Assembly: GCF_014873145.1 (NCBI RefSeq)
Contig: NZ_JADBEK010000001.1
Span: 7,812,001-7,876,000, forward strand
Source of the DNA: Nonomuraea angiospora
GTDB taxonomy: Bacteria; Actinomycetota; Actinomycetes; Streptosporangiales; Streptosporangiaceae
Reading direction: 5' to 3'
Length of the DNA stretch: 64,000 nt
Numbering within the stretch: the first letter of the stretch is position 1; each line of letters starts with the position of its first letter. The notes beneath the pieces were generated by a model. It had not been told where the DNA came from. It saw nothing but the letters and a program-made list of their open reading frames with translations, and ran no database searches. Made by a program: the position numbers and the translations under genes. Positions 1 through 11,254 of the stretch are shown piece by piece.

Positions 1-185
1 TGGTCAAGCCGGAGGTGACGGTGTTCCACTGCGACACCCGCTTCGCCCGCGACGACCGCCGGCTGACCGACCCCTACACCGCCGACCTGCTGCGGGAACT
101 GCTCGACGCCCTGGCCCGCAAGGCCCACCGCCACGCCGGCCGCCCCTACACTGCATCGAGGAGTTTCCAGCCGGAAGGACGCTGA
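1..185 (+). CDS. C-terminal end of an unidentified protein (cut by window edge)
   Basis: An open frame enters the window and ends with TGA at 183-185, which overlaps the ATG of the TetR gene (ATGA, 4 nt). The 60 visible residues are rich in Arg, Asp and Leu (contains FHCDTRFARDDRRLTDPYT, then a helical tail). I do not recognise the family. The overlap implies co-translation with the TetR regulator, so the protein may be that regulator's partner or target. Confidence 0.5.
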   Translation, partial: VKPEVTVFHCDTRFARDDRRLTDPYTADLLRELLDALARKAHRHAGRPYTASRSFQPEGR

Positions 186-829
186 TGACCCTCCGCCAGG
201 CCGAGCCGTACGGCCGACCGGAAAAGCGCCAGGCGATCACCCGGGCCGCCCGCCGCGTGTTCGGCCGTGACGGCTACACCCGGGCCGGCGTGGACGCGAT
301 CGCCGCCGAGGCGGGGGTGTCCAAACGGACGATCTACCGGCACTTCGCCGACAAGGAGCAGCTGTTCCTGACCGTCGCGCTGGAGGGCGCCGACGAGGTC
401 ACCGCCGCGATCGCGCAGATCATGGACCGGCACCTGCACAAGATCGTGGATCTGGAGCAAGACCTCATCGACTTCTCCCTCGACAGGGTCGCCGCGGTCA
501 CCGCCTTCCCCGACCACTTCGCCCTGGTGCGGGCCATCGAGGCGGAGGCGGCCCACATCCCGCCGCCGATTCTTAAGGCGTGGATCGCGGCCGGACCGCA
601 GACCGGGCACCTGCGCCTGGCACCATACCTGCGTCAGATCGCCGATCGCGGCCTGCTGCAGATCGACGACGCCGACCTCGCCGCCGCCCACCTCACCCTG
701 CTGACCATCACCGACATCAACCAGCGGACGTTCTACGGCGCCGTCCCCCTTGCCCAGGAAGAGGTCGACCGGCTCGTCGTCGCGGGCGTGCGGGCCTTCC
801 TCCGCAGCTACGCTCCCTCCTCCGCGTAG
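185..829 (+). CDS. TetR/AcrR family transcriptional regulator
   Basis: 214 residues. The N-terminal helix-turn-helix is clear: a segment starting RQAITRAARRVFGRDGYTRA at about 18-37, then the recognition helix with AGVSKRTIYRHFADKEQLF. The C-terminal 140 residues are helical and would form the ligand-binding and dimerisation domain. Length is normal for the family. The start overlaps the stop of the upstream reading frame by 4 nt, so the two genes probably share a transcript. Ligand and targets cannot be told from the sequence. Confidence 0.9.
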   Translation: MTLRQAEPYGRPEKRQAITRAARRVFGRDGYTRAGVDAIAAEAGVSKRTIYRHFADKEQLFLTVALEGADEVTAAIAQIMDRHLHKIVDLEQDLIDFSLDRVAAVTAFPDHFALVRAIEAEAAHIPPPILKAWIAAGPQTGHLRLAPYLRQIADRGLLQIDDADLAAAHLTLLTITDINQRTFYGAVPLAQEEVDRLVVAGVRAFLRSYAPSSA

Positions 830-1075
830 CGCTCAGCTCAACCCCGAGGCAACCCCGTCCACGTCACCGGCCATCCGCACCCCGGCGTCGGCACCCACCC
901 TGACGCCGAAACCGACGCGGAGCGAGCCGGAGCCGTCCGAGCTGTCCACTTCCGGAGGGACTCCCGACGTGACCTGGCAGTCCCCGACGTCGAGTCAGGA
1001 TGGGCCCTCCGCCACGCCGCCGGGCGCGGTGCATATTGATCTCTTCTGAACGTGGCGGGAGACCGGCTGCCGTCA

Positions 1076-1100
1076 CCGACCGACCCCGCCGCGCGGTCGG
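1076..1100 (-). terminator. Hairpin after the DHFR-like gene
   Basis: A 7-bp perfect stem (CCGACCG / CGGTCGG) with an 11-nt loop lies 2 nt beyond the stop codon of the leftward reductase gene. There is no clear U-run, which is usual for high-GC actinomycete terminators. The 830-1075 stretch between the convergent genes holds nothing else I recognise. Confidence 0.45.
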
Positions 1101-1102
1101 AC

Positions 1103-1687
1103 TCAGACATGCAGGGTGGGCCGGTAGATGAGCTCCTGGGTGTGGCCGTCGAGCGTCCGGCTCTCGATCAGCTCGAGGTCGAAGTCGGCTGCCCCCTGGA
1201 AGATCGGGTCTACTCCGGTCTGACCGGAGATGACGGGGAAGATCGTCACCTGGACGCGGTCGACCAGACCGGCGGCCATCAGCGCCCGGTTCATCGACAG
1301 GCTGCCGTGCGAGCGCAACGGCACCTCGGACTCCTCCTTGAGCCGGGCGACGACGTCGACGGCGTCGCCGCTCACGAGGGTCGCGTCCGGCCAGTTGAGG
1401 GGTCCTTCGAGAGTCGTCGACACCACCGTTGTCGGCAGGTTCCTCATCCGGGTGTTCACCGGGTCGCTGACCTGGGACTCCTCAGTGCTCGGACCCAGCA
1501 CCTCCACGAATTGCCGAAAAGTGCCGGCCCCGAGGACCATGCGCTGCTCCTCGCCGTACAAGGCGAGGCGACGGTCGAGAAACTCGGGACCTTGCTTGCC
1601 CCAGTAGCCGCCCCAGTCGCCGCTGCTGTTGTAGGAGCCGAAGCCGTCCAGGGTGGTGAAGACGTCGAACGTGTAGATAGCGGTCAT
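1103..1687 (-). CDS. RibD C-terminal / dihydrofolate-reductase-like protein
   Basis: 194 residues starting MTAIYTFDVFTTLDGFG, the typical first strand and loop of the RibD_C/DHFR-like fold. A later GSLSMNRALMAAGLVDR segment and the terminal strands match the family, which uses NAD(P)H to reduce pterin- or pyrimidine-like substrates. The exact substrate is unknown. The ATG at 1687 has GAGGAG six bases upstream and is preferred over a longer in-frame start. It is the last gene of the leftward sigma-factor operon, 86 nt after the sigma stop. Such reductases are often found beside DGPF/ECF loci, so it may be part of the regulon. Confidence 0.8.
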   Translation of the reverse strand: MTAIYTFDVFTTLDGFGSYNSSGDWGGYWGKQGPEFLDRRLALYGEEQRMVLGAGTFRQFVEVLGPSTEESQVSDPVNTRMRNLPTTVVSTTLEGPLNWPDATLVSGDAVDVVARLKEESEVPLRSHGSLSMNRALMAAGLVDRVQVTIFPVISGQTGVDPIFQGAADFDLELIESRTLDGHTQELIYRPTLHV

Positions 1688-1773
1688 GATGCTCTCCTCG
1701 AAAGCCGAAAGCCGAAAGCGGTTGATCGGGTGTGTGGACACAGGCGGGACTTACCGCCGTTTGACCGACGACA

Positions 1774-3471
1774 TCACCCAAGGGAGACCAGCTCGGCCAG
1801 GTGGTGCAGCGAGTTGATGAGGTGCTCGGGGCCGAAGGGCGGGAACTGTATGTACTCCCGTCGGAACTGCGGCACCGCCGACCAGTCGTAGGTGAGCGTG
1901 ACCTCGGTCTCGGACGGGCCGAGCGGCACCAGGTCGTAACGCCAGAGCCAGCCGCCGAGCTCCAGCTGACCGTCGTCCTTCTCCGACCCCGTCAGCCAGC
2001 CGATGGCGTGCGGCGGGTCGAGCACCTGGACCTTGTTGACCACCTGGTAGTCACCGTCTGGATGGTTGGCGTGATGCATGTCCATCCGGAAAATCTGTCC
2101 CACCTCGGTCAGCGGCGCCTGGTTGACCGCTTCCTGAACCCAGCCGGTGCCGTCGATCGCAGCATGGGTCGTCGGGTCCGCCAGCGCCGCGAACACCTTC
2201 GCGACGGGCACGGCGACAGTCAGCGTGGCGCTCACGTTCTCCTGGCCCACGGTGTGCACGCTCCTTGCCGTCTCATCTCGGGCCGCCCGCCCCAGGAGTG
2301 CCCGTCGCGTCCGCAGGAAGGTCCGTTCGGTGTCGTTGGTGGCCAGGGTGATGGCCTCGTCGTAGGCGGCGAGGGCATCGGCGGTACGGCCGAGGCGGGT
2401 GAGCAGGTCCGCGCGGGCGGCGGGCAGCAGGTGGTAGCCGGGCAGGTCCAGTTCATCGATGGTGGCCAGCGCCTGCGCCGGACCGTGCACCTCGGCGATG
2501 GCGACCGCGCGGTTGAGCGCGACGATCGGAGTCGGGGTGTGCTGCAGTAGCTGGTCGTAGAGCGCCAGCACCTGGGTCCAGTCGGTCGCCTGCCCGTCGG
2601 TGTGGACGGCGTTGATCGCGGCCTGCAACTGGTACGGCCCCGGCTGGTTACGGCGCAGGCACCGCCGTACCAACTCGTGTCCTTCGGCGATCAGCTCCCG
2701 GTTCCACAGCGCCCGGTCCTGTTCGGCGAGCACCACCAGCTCACCCGAAGGCCCCACCCGCGCGGGTCGCCGGGCTTCGGTGAGCAGGAGCAGCGCCAGC
2801 AGCCCGATCACCTCCGGCTCGTCGGGCATCAGCTCGGCGAGCGCCCTGGCCAGGCGGATCGCCTCCAGGCACAGGTCCGTGCGCAGCAGTTGCCCGGAGG
2901 TCGCGCTGTATCCCTCGTTGAACACCAGGTAGAGCACGGTGAGTACCGAGGCCAGCCGGTCGGGGAGTTCGGCAGCGGCGGGCACCCGGTAGGGAATGCC
3001 GGCGTCGCGGATCTTCTTCTTCGCGCGGACGATCCGCTGGGCGACGGTCGCCTCCGGCACCACGTAGGCCCGCGCGATCTCCGCCACCTCCAGCCCGCCG
3101 AGCAGGCGCAGGGTGAGCGCGGTCTGCGCGAGCGGTGACAGCGCCGGGTGGCAGCACGTGAAGATCATGCGGAGCTGGTCGTCGCGCACCGGTCCCACCT
3201 CCTGTGGCTCGTCGGGTTGGTGCAGCAGCAGCGCCTGGGCGTGGCGGGCCTCGCGGGTGGATTCCCGGCGCAGGCGGTCGATCGCTCGGTTGCGGGCGGT
3301 GGTCACGATCCACGCGCCGGGATTGGGCGGCGGCGTCTCGTCCCACTTCTGGACGGCCACCGCGAATGCGTCCTGCACGAACTCCTCGGCGAGCCCGATG
3401 TCACCGAGCAGGCGCGTCAGCGTGGCCACGCACCGGCCGTACTCCGCCCGGTAGACGCTGTCCAGATCCAT
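1774..3471 (-). CDS. ECF42-type RNA polymerase sigma factor fused to a C-terminal SRPBCC domain
   Basis: 565 residues. Region 2 is at about 1-80 (YRAEYGRCVATLTRLLGD, then DRLRRESTREARH) and region 4 at about 105-165 (CCHPALSPLAQTALTLRLLGG, then YVVPEATVAQRIVRAKKKI). A long helical, TPR-like extension follows to about 400, the hallmark of the ECF42 group. Unusually, residues about 412-565 form a further domain (VSATLTVAVPVAKVFAALAD, later WRYDLVPLG) that looks like an SRPBCC/START ligand-binding fold. The frame is continuous with no sign of frameshift. The DGPF gene 6 nt upstream is the classic ECF42 partner. The fused domain could sense a small hydrophobic ligand (inference). Confidence 0.85.
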   Translation of the reverse strand: MDLDSVYRAEYGRCVATLTRLLGDIGLAEEFVQDAFAVAVQKWDETPPPNPGAWIVTTARNRAIDRLRRESTREARHAQALLLHQPDEPQEVGPVRDDQLRMIFTCCHPALSPLAQTALTLRLLGGLEVAEIARAYVVPEATVAQRIVRAKKKIRDAGIPYRVPAAAELPDRLASVLTVLYLVFNEGYSATSGQLLRTDLCLEAIRLARALAELMPDEPEVIGLLALLLLTEARRPARVGPSGELVVLAEQDRALWNRELIAEGHELVRRCLRRNQPGPYQLQAAINAVHTDGQATDWTQVLALYDQLLQHTPTPIVALNRAVAIAEVHGPAQALATIDELDLPGYHLLPAARADLLTRLGRTADALAAYDEAITLATNDTERTFLRTRRALLGRAARDETARSVHTVGQENVSATLTVAVPVAKVFAALADPTTHAAIDGTGWVQEAVNQAPLTEVGQIFRMDMHHANHPDGDYQVVNKVQVLDPPHAIGWLTGSEKDDGQLELGGWLWRYDLVPLGPSETEVTLTYDWSAVPQFRREYIQFPPFGPEHLINSLHHLAELVSLG

Positions 3472-3477
3472 CCGCGC

Positions 3478-3834
3478 TCATCCCCACTGCGCGTCTTCGA
3501 ACGGGCGTACCTCGATCGGGGCTCCGCAGGCCAGCGCGCACTTCTCGGCCCAGGCCAGCGCCTGGTCCAGGTCGTCGCACCGGACCACCCAGAACCCGCC
3601 GAGCTGCTCCTTCGTCTCGGCGAACGGGCCGTCGGTCATCGTGGTCGTGCCGTTACCGGGACGGACGACCGTGGTGGAGTGCGAGGGCAGCAGACCGCCG
3701 ACGAACACCCACGAACCGGCGGACTGCATCTCGGCGGTGACCTTGGCCGTCCGGGCCTGCTGCTCCTGAATCTCCTCTTCGGGCGGCGACGGCGCGCTCT
3801 CGTCGAACTGGACGGCGAGCAGATACTTCTTCAT
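3478..3834 (-). CDS. DGPF-domain (YCII-related) protein
   Basis: 118 residues with the family signature TDGPFAETKEQLGGFWV at about 68-84 and an N-terminal MKKYLLAVQF strand. DGPF proteins are YCII-like alpha/beta barrels of unclear chemistry that are typically encoded beside ECF42 sigma factors and belong to their regulon. The stop lies 6 nt before the sigma start, and the gene follows the DUF6069 gene by 20 nt, so all are co-transcribed. The upstream AAGGAG supports the ATG at 3834. Confidence 0.9.
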   Translation of the reverse strand: MKKYLLAVQFDESAPSPPEEEIQEQQARTAKVTAEMQSAGSWVFVGGLLPSHSTTVVRPGNGTTTMTDGPFAETKEQLGGFWVVRCDDLDQALAWAEKCALACGAPIEVRPFEDAQWG

Positions 3835-3854
3835 GACGGACTCCTTGAAAGGGA

Positions 3855-4253
3855 TCAGGCGGACAGGCGGCGGGCGATGACCGGAATCACGATCGCGGCG
3901 GCTACCACGTGCGTCAACATCAGCAGCACCTTCGTTGCCACCGACGCGTCCGCGAGCACGTCCGGCACCAGTGACAACGCGGTGAGCACGATCGTGGTGC
4001 GGACGAACGCCGTACGCGGACGGCGAACCGAGCGAGCCAGCACCAGGGCCAGCACCAGGCCCACCATGGAGAAGATGACGGTCAGCACGGCGAACCCGGA
4101 CACCGGGATCGGCGCGCCGCCGACAACGAGGCTGATCCCGGCGAACTCACCCGCCGCGGCGACGGCCGCGGTCGCCGCGGCGGCGACGACAGCGGCGGTC
4201 AGACCGCCGGTGATCAGTGGTTTGGCGGGAGCGGTGGTGGTGGTGACAGACAT
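3855..4253 (-). CDS. DUF6069-like four-helix membrane protein
   Basis: 132 residues from the ATG at 4253, chosen because GGAGG sits six bases upstream. The longer in-frame start has no binding site. Four hydrophobic segments are visible (about 12-32, 45-66, 78-96, 103-125), with short Arg-rich loops such as ARSVRRPR. The arrangement resembles the DUF6069 family of small actinobacterial membrane proteins. It is the first gene of the ECF42 operon, downstream of a TGTCGA box. A role in signalling to the sigma factor is possible but not shown. Confidence 0.7.
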   Translation of the reverse strand: MSVTTTTAPAKPLITGGLTAAVVAAAATAAVAAAGEFAGISLVVGGAPIPVSGFAVLTVIFSMVGLVLALVLARSVRRPRTAFVRTTIVLTALSLVPDVLADASVATKVLLMLTHVVAAAIVIPVIARRLSA

Positions 4254-4305
4254 CGTGGACCTCCGGTGATTGGCGACCGGTCCGTTGCCCGGCCTCTCAC
4301 CTTGG

Positions 4306-4333
4306 CTACGAACGCCCTCGACGCCAATCGACA
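4306..4333 (-). promoter_or_regulatory. Candidate ECF42 promoter of the DUF6069-DGPF-sigma operon
   Basis: Read leftward, TGTCGA occupies 4333-4328, followed 16 nt later by TTCGTA at 4311-4306. TGTCGA is the published -35 motif of ECF42-dependent promoters. The -10 motif (CGA/TC) matches only partly. The position, about 55 nt before the operon's first start, fits autoregulation. I place it from the motif alone. Confidence 0.45.
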
Positions 4334-4628
4334 CCCGCACAGAAAAATCAGAAGACACGAGGCGCGGACCGCGTCAGAGACTTCGCGCGGGGCCTCTGCA
4401 CCTCGGCCGAGTTCATGGCCCTGAACCACGACGCCGAGGAGCGCGCACCAGTGCGGCGGGGTCGCCGGGTAGGACCCGCAACCGCCCGTCCATGGCGCGC
4501 CGGCCTTGGAAGGGGAACGCCCCCATCGGCTGATGATGACTGCCGATTCCACGGATCCGGATCTCGAATCCTTCGGTGGGTGTGGCGCCTCTCATAGGCG
4601 TTCCTTCATCGACGAATGAGAGGTTGTC
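4334..4628. other. Intergenic stretch without a recognisable gene
   Basis: This stretch lies between the leftward ECF42 operon and the rightward sigma gene. Open frames here are Arg/Pro/Ser-rich and look like chance frames. I see no RNA gene or repeat. It must hold the promoter of the rightward sigma factor, but I cannot place it. Confidence 0.4.
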
Positions 4629-4721
4629 GTGATCGTAGCTGTGGGAGTCGCGGTCGCCGTCGTACTCATCTGCACCTGTAGCGTGGTCGTGCTGCGGCGG
4701 AGGAGGCGTGCGCGTGGCTGA
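4629..4721 (+). CDS. Tiny putative membrane peptide (30 aa)
   Basis: A GTG at 4629 opens a 30-residue frame: one strongly hydrophobic helix (VIVAVGVAVAVVLICTCSVV) containing a CTC motif, followed by an RRRRRARG tail and TGA at 4719-4721. GAGAGG lies about five bases upstream. It overlaps the ECF sigma start by 8 nt. A hydrophobic helix with a positive cytoplasmic tail is a believable small membrane protein, but at this length chance cannot be ruled out. Confidence 0.35.
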   Translation: MIVAVGVAVAVVLICTCSVVVLRRRRRARG

Positions 4722-5259
4722 GACGATGACCTGGCCGGACGAGGCGGTGATCGCGGCAGCCCGGGACGGTGACGCCGAGTCGATCGCCGCGCTGGTGTCG
4801 GGCGCGCACCCGCACGTGCGGCGCTTCGCCCGCCACCTGTGCGCCACGCCGGAGGATGCCGAGGACGCGGCGCAGGAGGCGTTGATCGTCCTCTATCGCA
4901 AGATCGGTACGCTACGTGCCACCGGAGCCCTGGTGTCGTGGATGTTCCGGATCATCCGCAACGAATGCGTACGCCGGGCCAGGCTGGCGCTGCGGCCACC
5001 GCCTCCCCTCCACGGCGCCGCCATGCGGTCCGCGGAGGAGGAAGTGTTCGAGCGGCTGGAGGCGGCGCGGGTGGCGGCGGCCATCGCGGCGCTGCCGGCC
5101 GACCAGCGGCAGGTGCTGATCATGCGAGACGTCCAGGGCCTCAGCGGCCGGACGACCGCCGACGCGCTGGGCCTGAGCGTGGCGGCGATGAAGTCGCGCC
5201 TGCACCGCGCCCGCGCGGCCGTGCAGGACCGGCTGGGCGAGGGGGCGTGCGATGACTGA
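4714..5259 (+). CDS. ECF-subfamily RNA polymerase sigma factor
   Basis: 181 residues from GTG at 4714, which is seven bases after AGGAGG. The GTG at 4708 is too close to that site. Region 2 spans about 20-90, with EDAEDAAQEALIVLYRKIGT and WMFRIIRNECVRRAR. Region 4 is at about 120-175, with LPADQRQVLIMRDVQGLSG and MKSRLHRARAAVQ. It has no C-terminal extension. It overlaps the next gene, a small Cys-containing membrane protein, by 8 nt. That tight coupling usually signals an anti-sigma or sensor partner, though the neighbour is not a standard zinc anti-sigma factor. Confidence 0.9.
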   Translation: MAETMTWPDEAVIAAARDGDAESIAALVSGAHPHVRRFARHLCATPEDAEDAAQEALIVLYRKIGTLRATGALVSWMFRIIRNECVRRARLALRPPPPLHGAAMRSAEEEVFERLEAARVAAAIAALPADQRQVLIMRDVQGLSGRTTADALGLSVAAMKSRLHRARAAVQDRLGEGACDD

Positions 5260-5518
5260 CGGACACGAGTTCGCCGGCGCGTCGCTGTCTCGGCATCTGG
5301 CGCGTGGCGTGGTGGGGTTCGGGGCGTTGATCGGCTCGTTCGCGCTGATCCCGGTGATCGGGCCGGTCAGCCTGGTGCTGGCGCCGGTGGCGCTCCTGGC
5401 CTTCCGCGGGTGCCCGACGTGCTGGCTGATCGGCCTGGCGCAGACCGTCTCGATGGGACGGTTGCGGCGGTCGTGCACGGACGGCGTGTGCGAGCTGCAC
5501 GTCGCCAAGAGGACGTAG
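5252..5518 (+). CDS. Small two-helix membrane protein with cysteines (DUF2892-like), candidate ECF partner
   Basis: 88 residues. One long or two short hydrophobic segments (about 18-52) are followed by FRGCPTCWLIGLAQTV and a short tail with two more cysteines (RRSCTDGVCEL). The RGC..(C)..LIG pattern recalls DUF2892-type small membrane proteins, in which the helix pair ends in a Gly-Cys motif. The start overlaps the sigma stop by 8 nt. Four cysteines in two pairs (CPTC, CTDGVC) suggest redox or metal sensing that controls the sigma factor. That is inference from coupling only. Confidence 0.6.
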   Translation: MTDGHEFAGASLSRHLARGVVGFGALIGSFALIPVIGPVSLVLAPVALLAFRGCPTCWLIGLAQTVSMGRLRRSCTDGVCELHVAKRT

Positions 5519-5678
5519 CCCCCGGAAGCCGCCGCCTGGCCCGTCGGCCGGGTGGAGGGCGGGTCATGTTCATGTGGTGTCGCCGGCAGAGCGGGTGACA
5601 GCCGGGCCGTCGATCCGCTGGTACGGGAGATCGGGGGAAACGACGCGAGGCGCCCGTGGTGATCGATAACGTGCCGGA

Positions 5679-6431
5679 ATGAGCGAAGCGTTTCCTAGGC
5701 ATGTGCTGTGCGTGCTCGGCGCCGGGCTGGACCTTTCGGAGATGGAACGGACTGCGGCGGGCTTCGGCGGTTTCGTCCTCGACCGCGAATACTCCGAGGC
5801 CGAACCCGACCCTCGGATGCCGGAGGCGTTCGGGGCCAGTATGGCGGCGGCCTCGTTCGACGAGGCGGACTGGGCCGCGGTGCGGTCCCACGACACAGTC
5901 GGCTACCTGCTGTCCGCGCCGATGATGCGGGAGCTGGCGTTCGACACCTCCCGGCGGCTACTGGCGGTGACGGCCGCGCTGCTGCGGTCCGGAGCCACGG
6001 CGGTGAAGAACGAGAGCAGCGGGATCGCGCACGGCCGGGACTGCTGGCTCGCGCTGGCCGATCGAGCGGCCGACGCCACGGACGAGGCCCTGGCCGACGC
6101 GCTGGTCAGCGCCTGGGTGAAGCGGCCGATCCACGACGGTCAGGTACTCTACACCTGTGGCATGCACCTGCTCGGCGCGCCCGAGGTGGAGATCGAGGTC
6201 GGTGAGGATCCTCCGGCGGAGGACAGGCTGATCGAGCTCGTCGCGCACCTGGACGCGCTCGCGATCTACCTGCTGACCGATCCGCGCGCGGAGGAGATCG
6301 AGGACGGCGCCGGGTTCCGGATGGCCGAGGACGCCCCGCGCTGGTTGCTGCGCACCGGCGCATGCGACCGCTACGACGAGGACGATCTGTTCTTCAACCC
6401 GTACGGATACGTCCGGCTGACTCACGTCTAG
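5679..6431 (+). CDS. DUF4261-like protein of unknown function
   Basis: 250 residues, soluble, acidic, no signal peptide. The central HDGQVLYTCGMHLLGAPEVEI segment (about 148-168) resembles the conserved core of DUF4261 proteins, where a GMHxLGxPDVE-type motif recurs. The N-terminal half has a two-domain look. The ATG follows GATAACGTGCCGGA with no ribosome-binding site. A TANNNT-like element about 10 nt upstream suggests a leaderless transcript. It stands alone between the ECF pair and a convergent kinase. Confidence 0.55.
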   Translation: MSEAFPRHVLCVLGAGLDLSEMERTAAGFGGFVLDREYSEAEPDPRMPEAFGASMAAASFDEADWAAVRSHDTVGYLLSAPMMRELAFDTSRRLLAVTAALLRSGATAVKNESSGIAHGRDCWLALADRAADATDEALADALVSAWVKRPIHDGQVLYTCGMHLLGAPEVEIEVGEDPPAEDRLIELVAHLDALAIYLLTDPRAEEIEDGAGFRMAEDAPRWLLRTGACDRYDEDDLFFNPYGYVRLTHV

Positions 6432-6434
6432 CCG

Positions 6435-6580
6435 GCTGCGGTCCTCGATTCCGCCGGATGGCGGTCTCGCTGAGCCCAGCAGACGGCGAAAGGGGGCGGC
6501 CAGGCCCGTCAGGGCGAACAGCCCTCCGACGACGTACCAGCCCGGACGGCCCCAGGTGATGCAGAGCGCGAGGCCGGTGA

Positions 6581-6581
<1 letters not shown>
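6435..6581 (-). pseudogene. Possible membrane-protein remnant
   Basis: Read leftward just after the kinase stop, one frame encodes ITGLALCITWGRP and WYVVGGLFALTGLAAPFRRLL, two hydrophobic stretches ending in a basic loop, without a usable start. It looks like the tail of a small membrane protein but may be a chance frame. Confidence 0.2.
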
Positions 6582-10114
<3,533 letters not shown>

Positions 10115-10190
10115 CTGATCACCCCGTCATCTCGGATCTTCTACGTCCTTAGATGCGGCCCCTGCGGCGGAAGTTGTCCTCCGCTGATCA

Positions 10191-10685
10191 TCACCCGGCA
10201 GCGCCGTGGTCGGGGAAGAACCCCTGGAGGAGCGTGTAGCCGGGCATGCGTTCGGCCGGACGCACGCCCACGGTGAACATCTCCGGCTCGTCGAACACCG
10301 GCTCGCCGTTCGGGCGGCGCGCGTACGGGACGCGCCCGTAGTCCACGCCGTCGCTCTGGTCGAAGCTCATCCAGGTGATCGCCTCCTGCTCCCCTTCGCG
10401 CAGAGGGAGGTTCGAGACGGCCCGGCTGAGGACCTTGTCCGGGGTGATCACCCATACCTGGGGGACGGCGAAGATCCATCGCGTCGCGGCGATCTCCTGG
10501 GCCCTGGTGGCGGCCCGGTTCTCGAAGTCCGTCGCCGACTGCTGGTCGCGAAGGTAGTCGTAGTCGCTGAGCACGAGCTGTCGCTCGCCCTGGAGCGCGA
10601 CGATGGCCGGGCAGTCGCGAGCGAGGATGCTCTTCTCCAGCCGGCCGATCACGTCGAAGAGCAACGCGGCCGTCTCGTCGTTCAT
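10191..10685 (-). CDS. Hypothetical protein
   Basis: 164 residues from ATG at 10685, which has GGAGG five bases upstream. A longer in-frame start lacks a site. No signal peptide or membrane helix. The N-terminal half is helical and acidic (ALLFDVIGRLEKSILARDCP). The C-terminal half mixes strands and loops (WIFAVPQVWVITPDKVLSRA). I do not recognise the family. It precedes the kinase/WD40 gene by 76 nt on the same strand and may be its partner. Confidence 0.65.
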   Translation of the reverse strand: MNDETAALLFDVIGRLEKSILARDCPAIVALQGERQLVLSDYDYLRDQQSATDFENRAATRAQEIAATRWIFAVPQVWVITPDKVLSRAVSNLPLREGEQEAITWMSFDQSDGVDYGRVPYARRPNGEPVFDEPEMFTVGVRPAERMPGYTLLQGFFPDHGAAG

Positions 10686-10776
10686 CACGTCCTCCGAACT
10701 TCGCAGTCCCCCACAGATCCTGTCATGTCCTGTCATGACGCAATGCGATGGATCTCGCGGCTGCGGAAGCCCCGGG

Positions 10777-11151
10777 TCAGTGCTGAGCGGCGGCTCTGGC
10801 CTTGTGCATCGGGAGCAGGTCGAAGATGCTGATCACGCGCGTGATCCTGCCGTTCTCGACGGTGAAGTAGTCGATGCCGCGGAAGTCCTTCAGCAGCGGG
10901 GTGTCGGTCGTGTACACGGTGGCCGCGGTCGTGTCGTTTCCCAGGACGTCGATGACGGTGGCGCTGATCAGCGAGGTCGCGAACGGTTCGAGGAACCCGC
11001 GGTAGCCCTCCACCCCCTCGAACGTGCCGGTCGGGGCCTCGCACACGACGTCGTCGGCGAGGAGGCTCAGGGCCTTGTCGATGTCCTTGCTGGTCCACGC
11101 GCGGACGAATTCCTCGGCGACCTGCTGGGCGAGCCCGTTCGTTCCAGTCAC
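10777..11151 (-). CDS. NTF2-like (SnoaL/ketosteroid-isomerase-fold) protein
   Basis: 124 residues from GTG at 11151, eight bases after AAAGGA. The longer ATG frame would run into the ApbE gene. The sequence QQVAEEFVRAWTSKDIDKAL at the start, GVEGYRGFLEPFATS in the middle and YFTVENGRITRVISIFD at the end follows the NTF2-like cone fold. Members are small hydrolases, isomerases or ligand-binding proteins. The substrate is unknown. Confidence 0.8.
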   Translation of the reverse strand: MTGTNGLAQQVAEEFVRAWTSKDIDKALSLLADDVVCEAPTGTFEGVEGYRGFLEPFATSLISATVIDVLGNDTTAATVYTTDTPLLKDFRGIDYFTVENGRITRVISIFDLLPMHKARAAAQH

Positions 11152-11254
11152 GGCACAGTTCCTTTCGTGGTGGTTTGTCCACGGCAATGCCAGGGACGCT
11201 CGGCGCCGCCCCTTGCGGGCGGCGCGTCTACCTGCATCTTCACGGGGATATATG

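Noticed and set aside
830-1075. Possible small coding frame or remnant after the TetR gene
   Set aside because: All frames are Pro/Arg/Ser-rich without a recognisable motif; nothing supports a gene.
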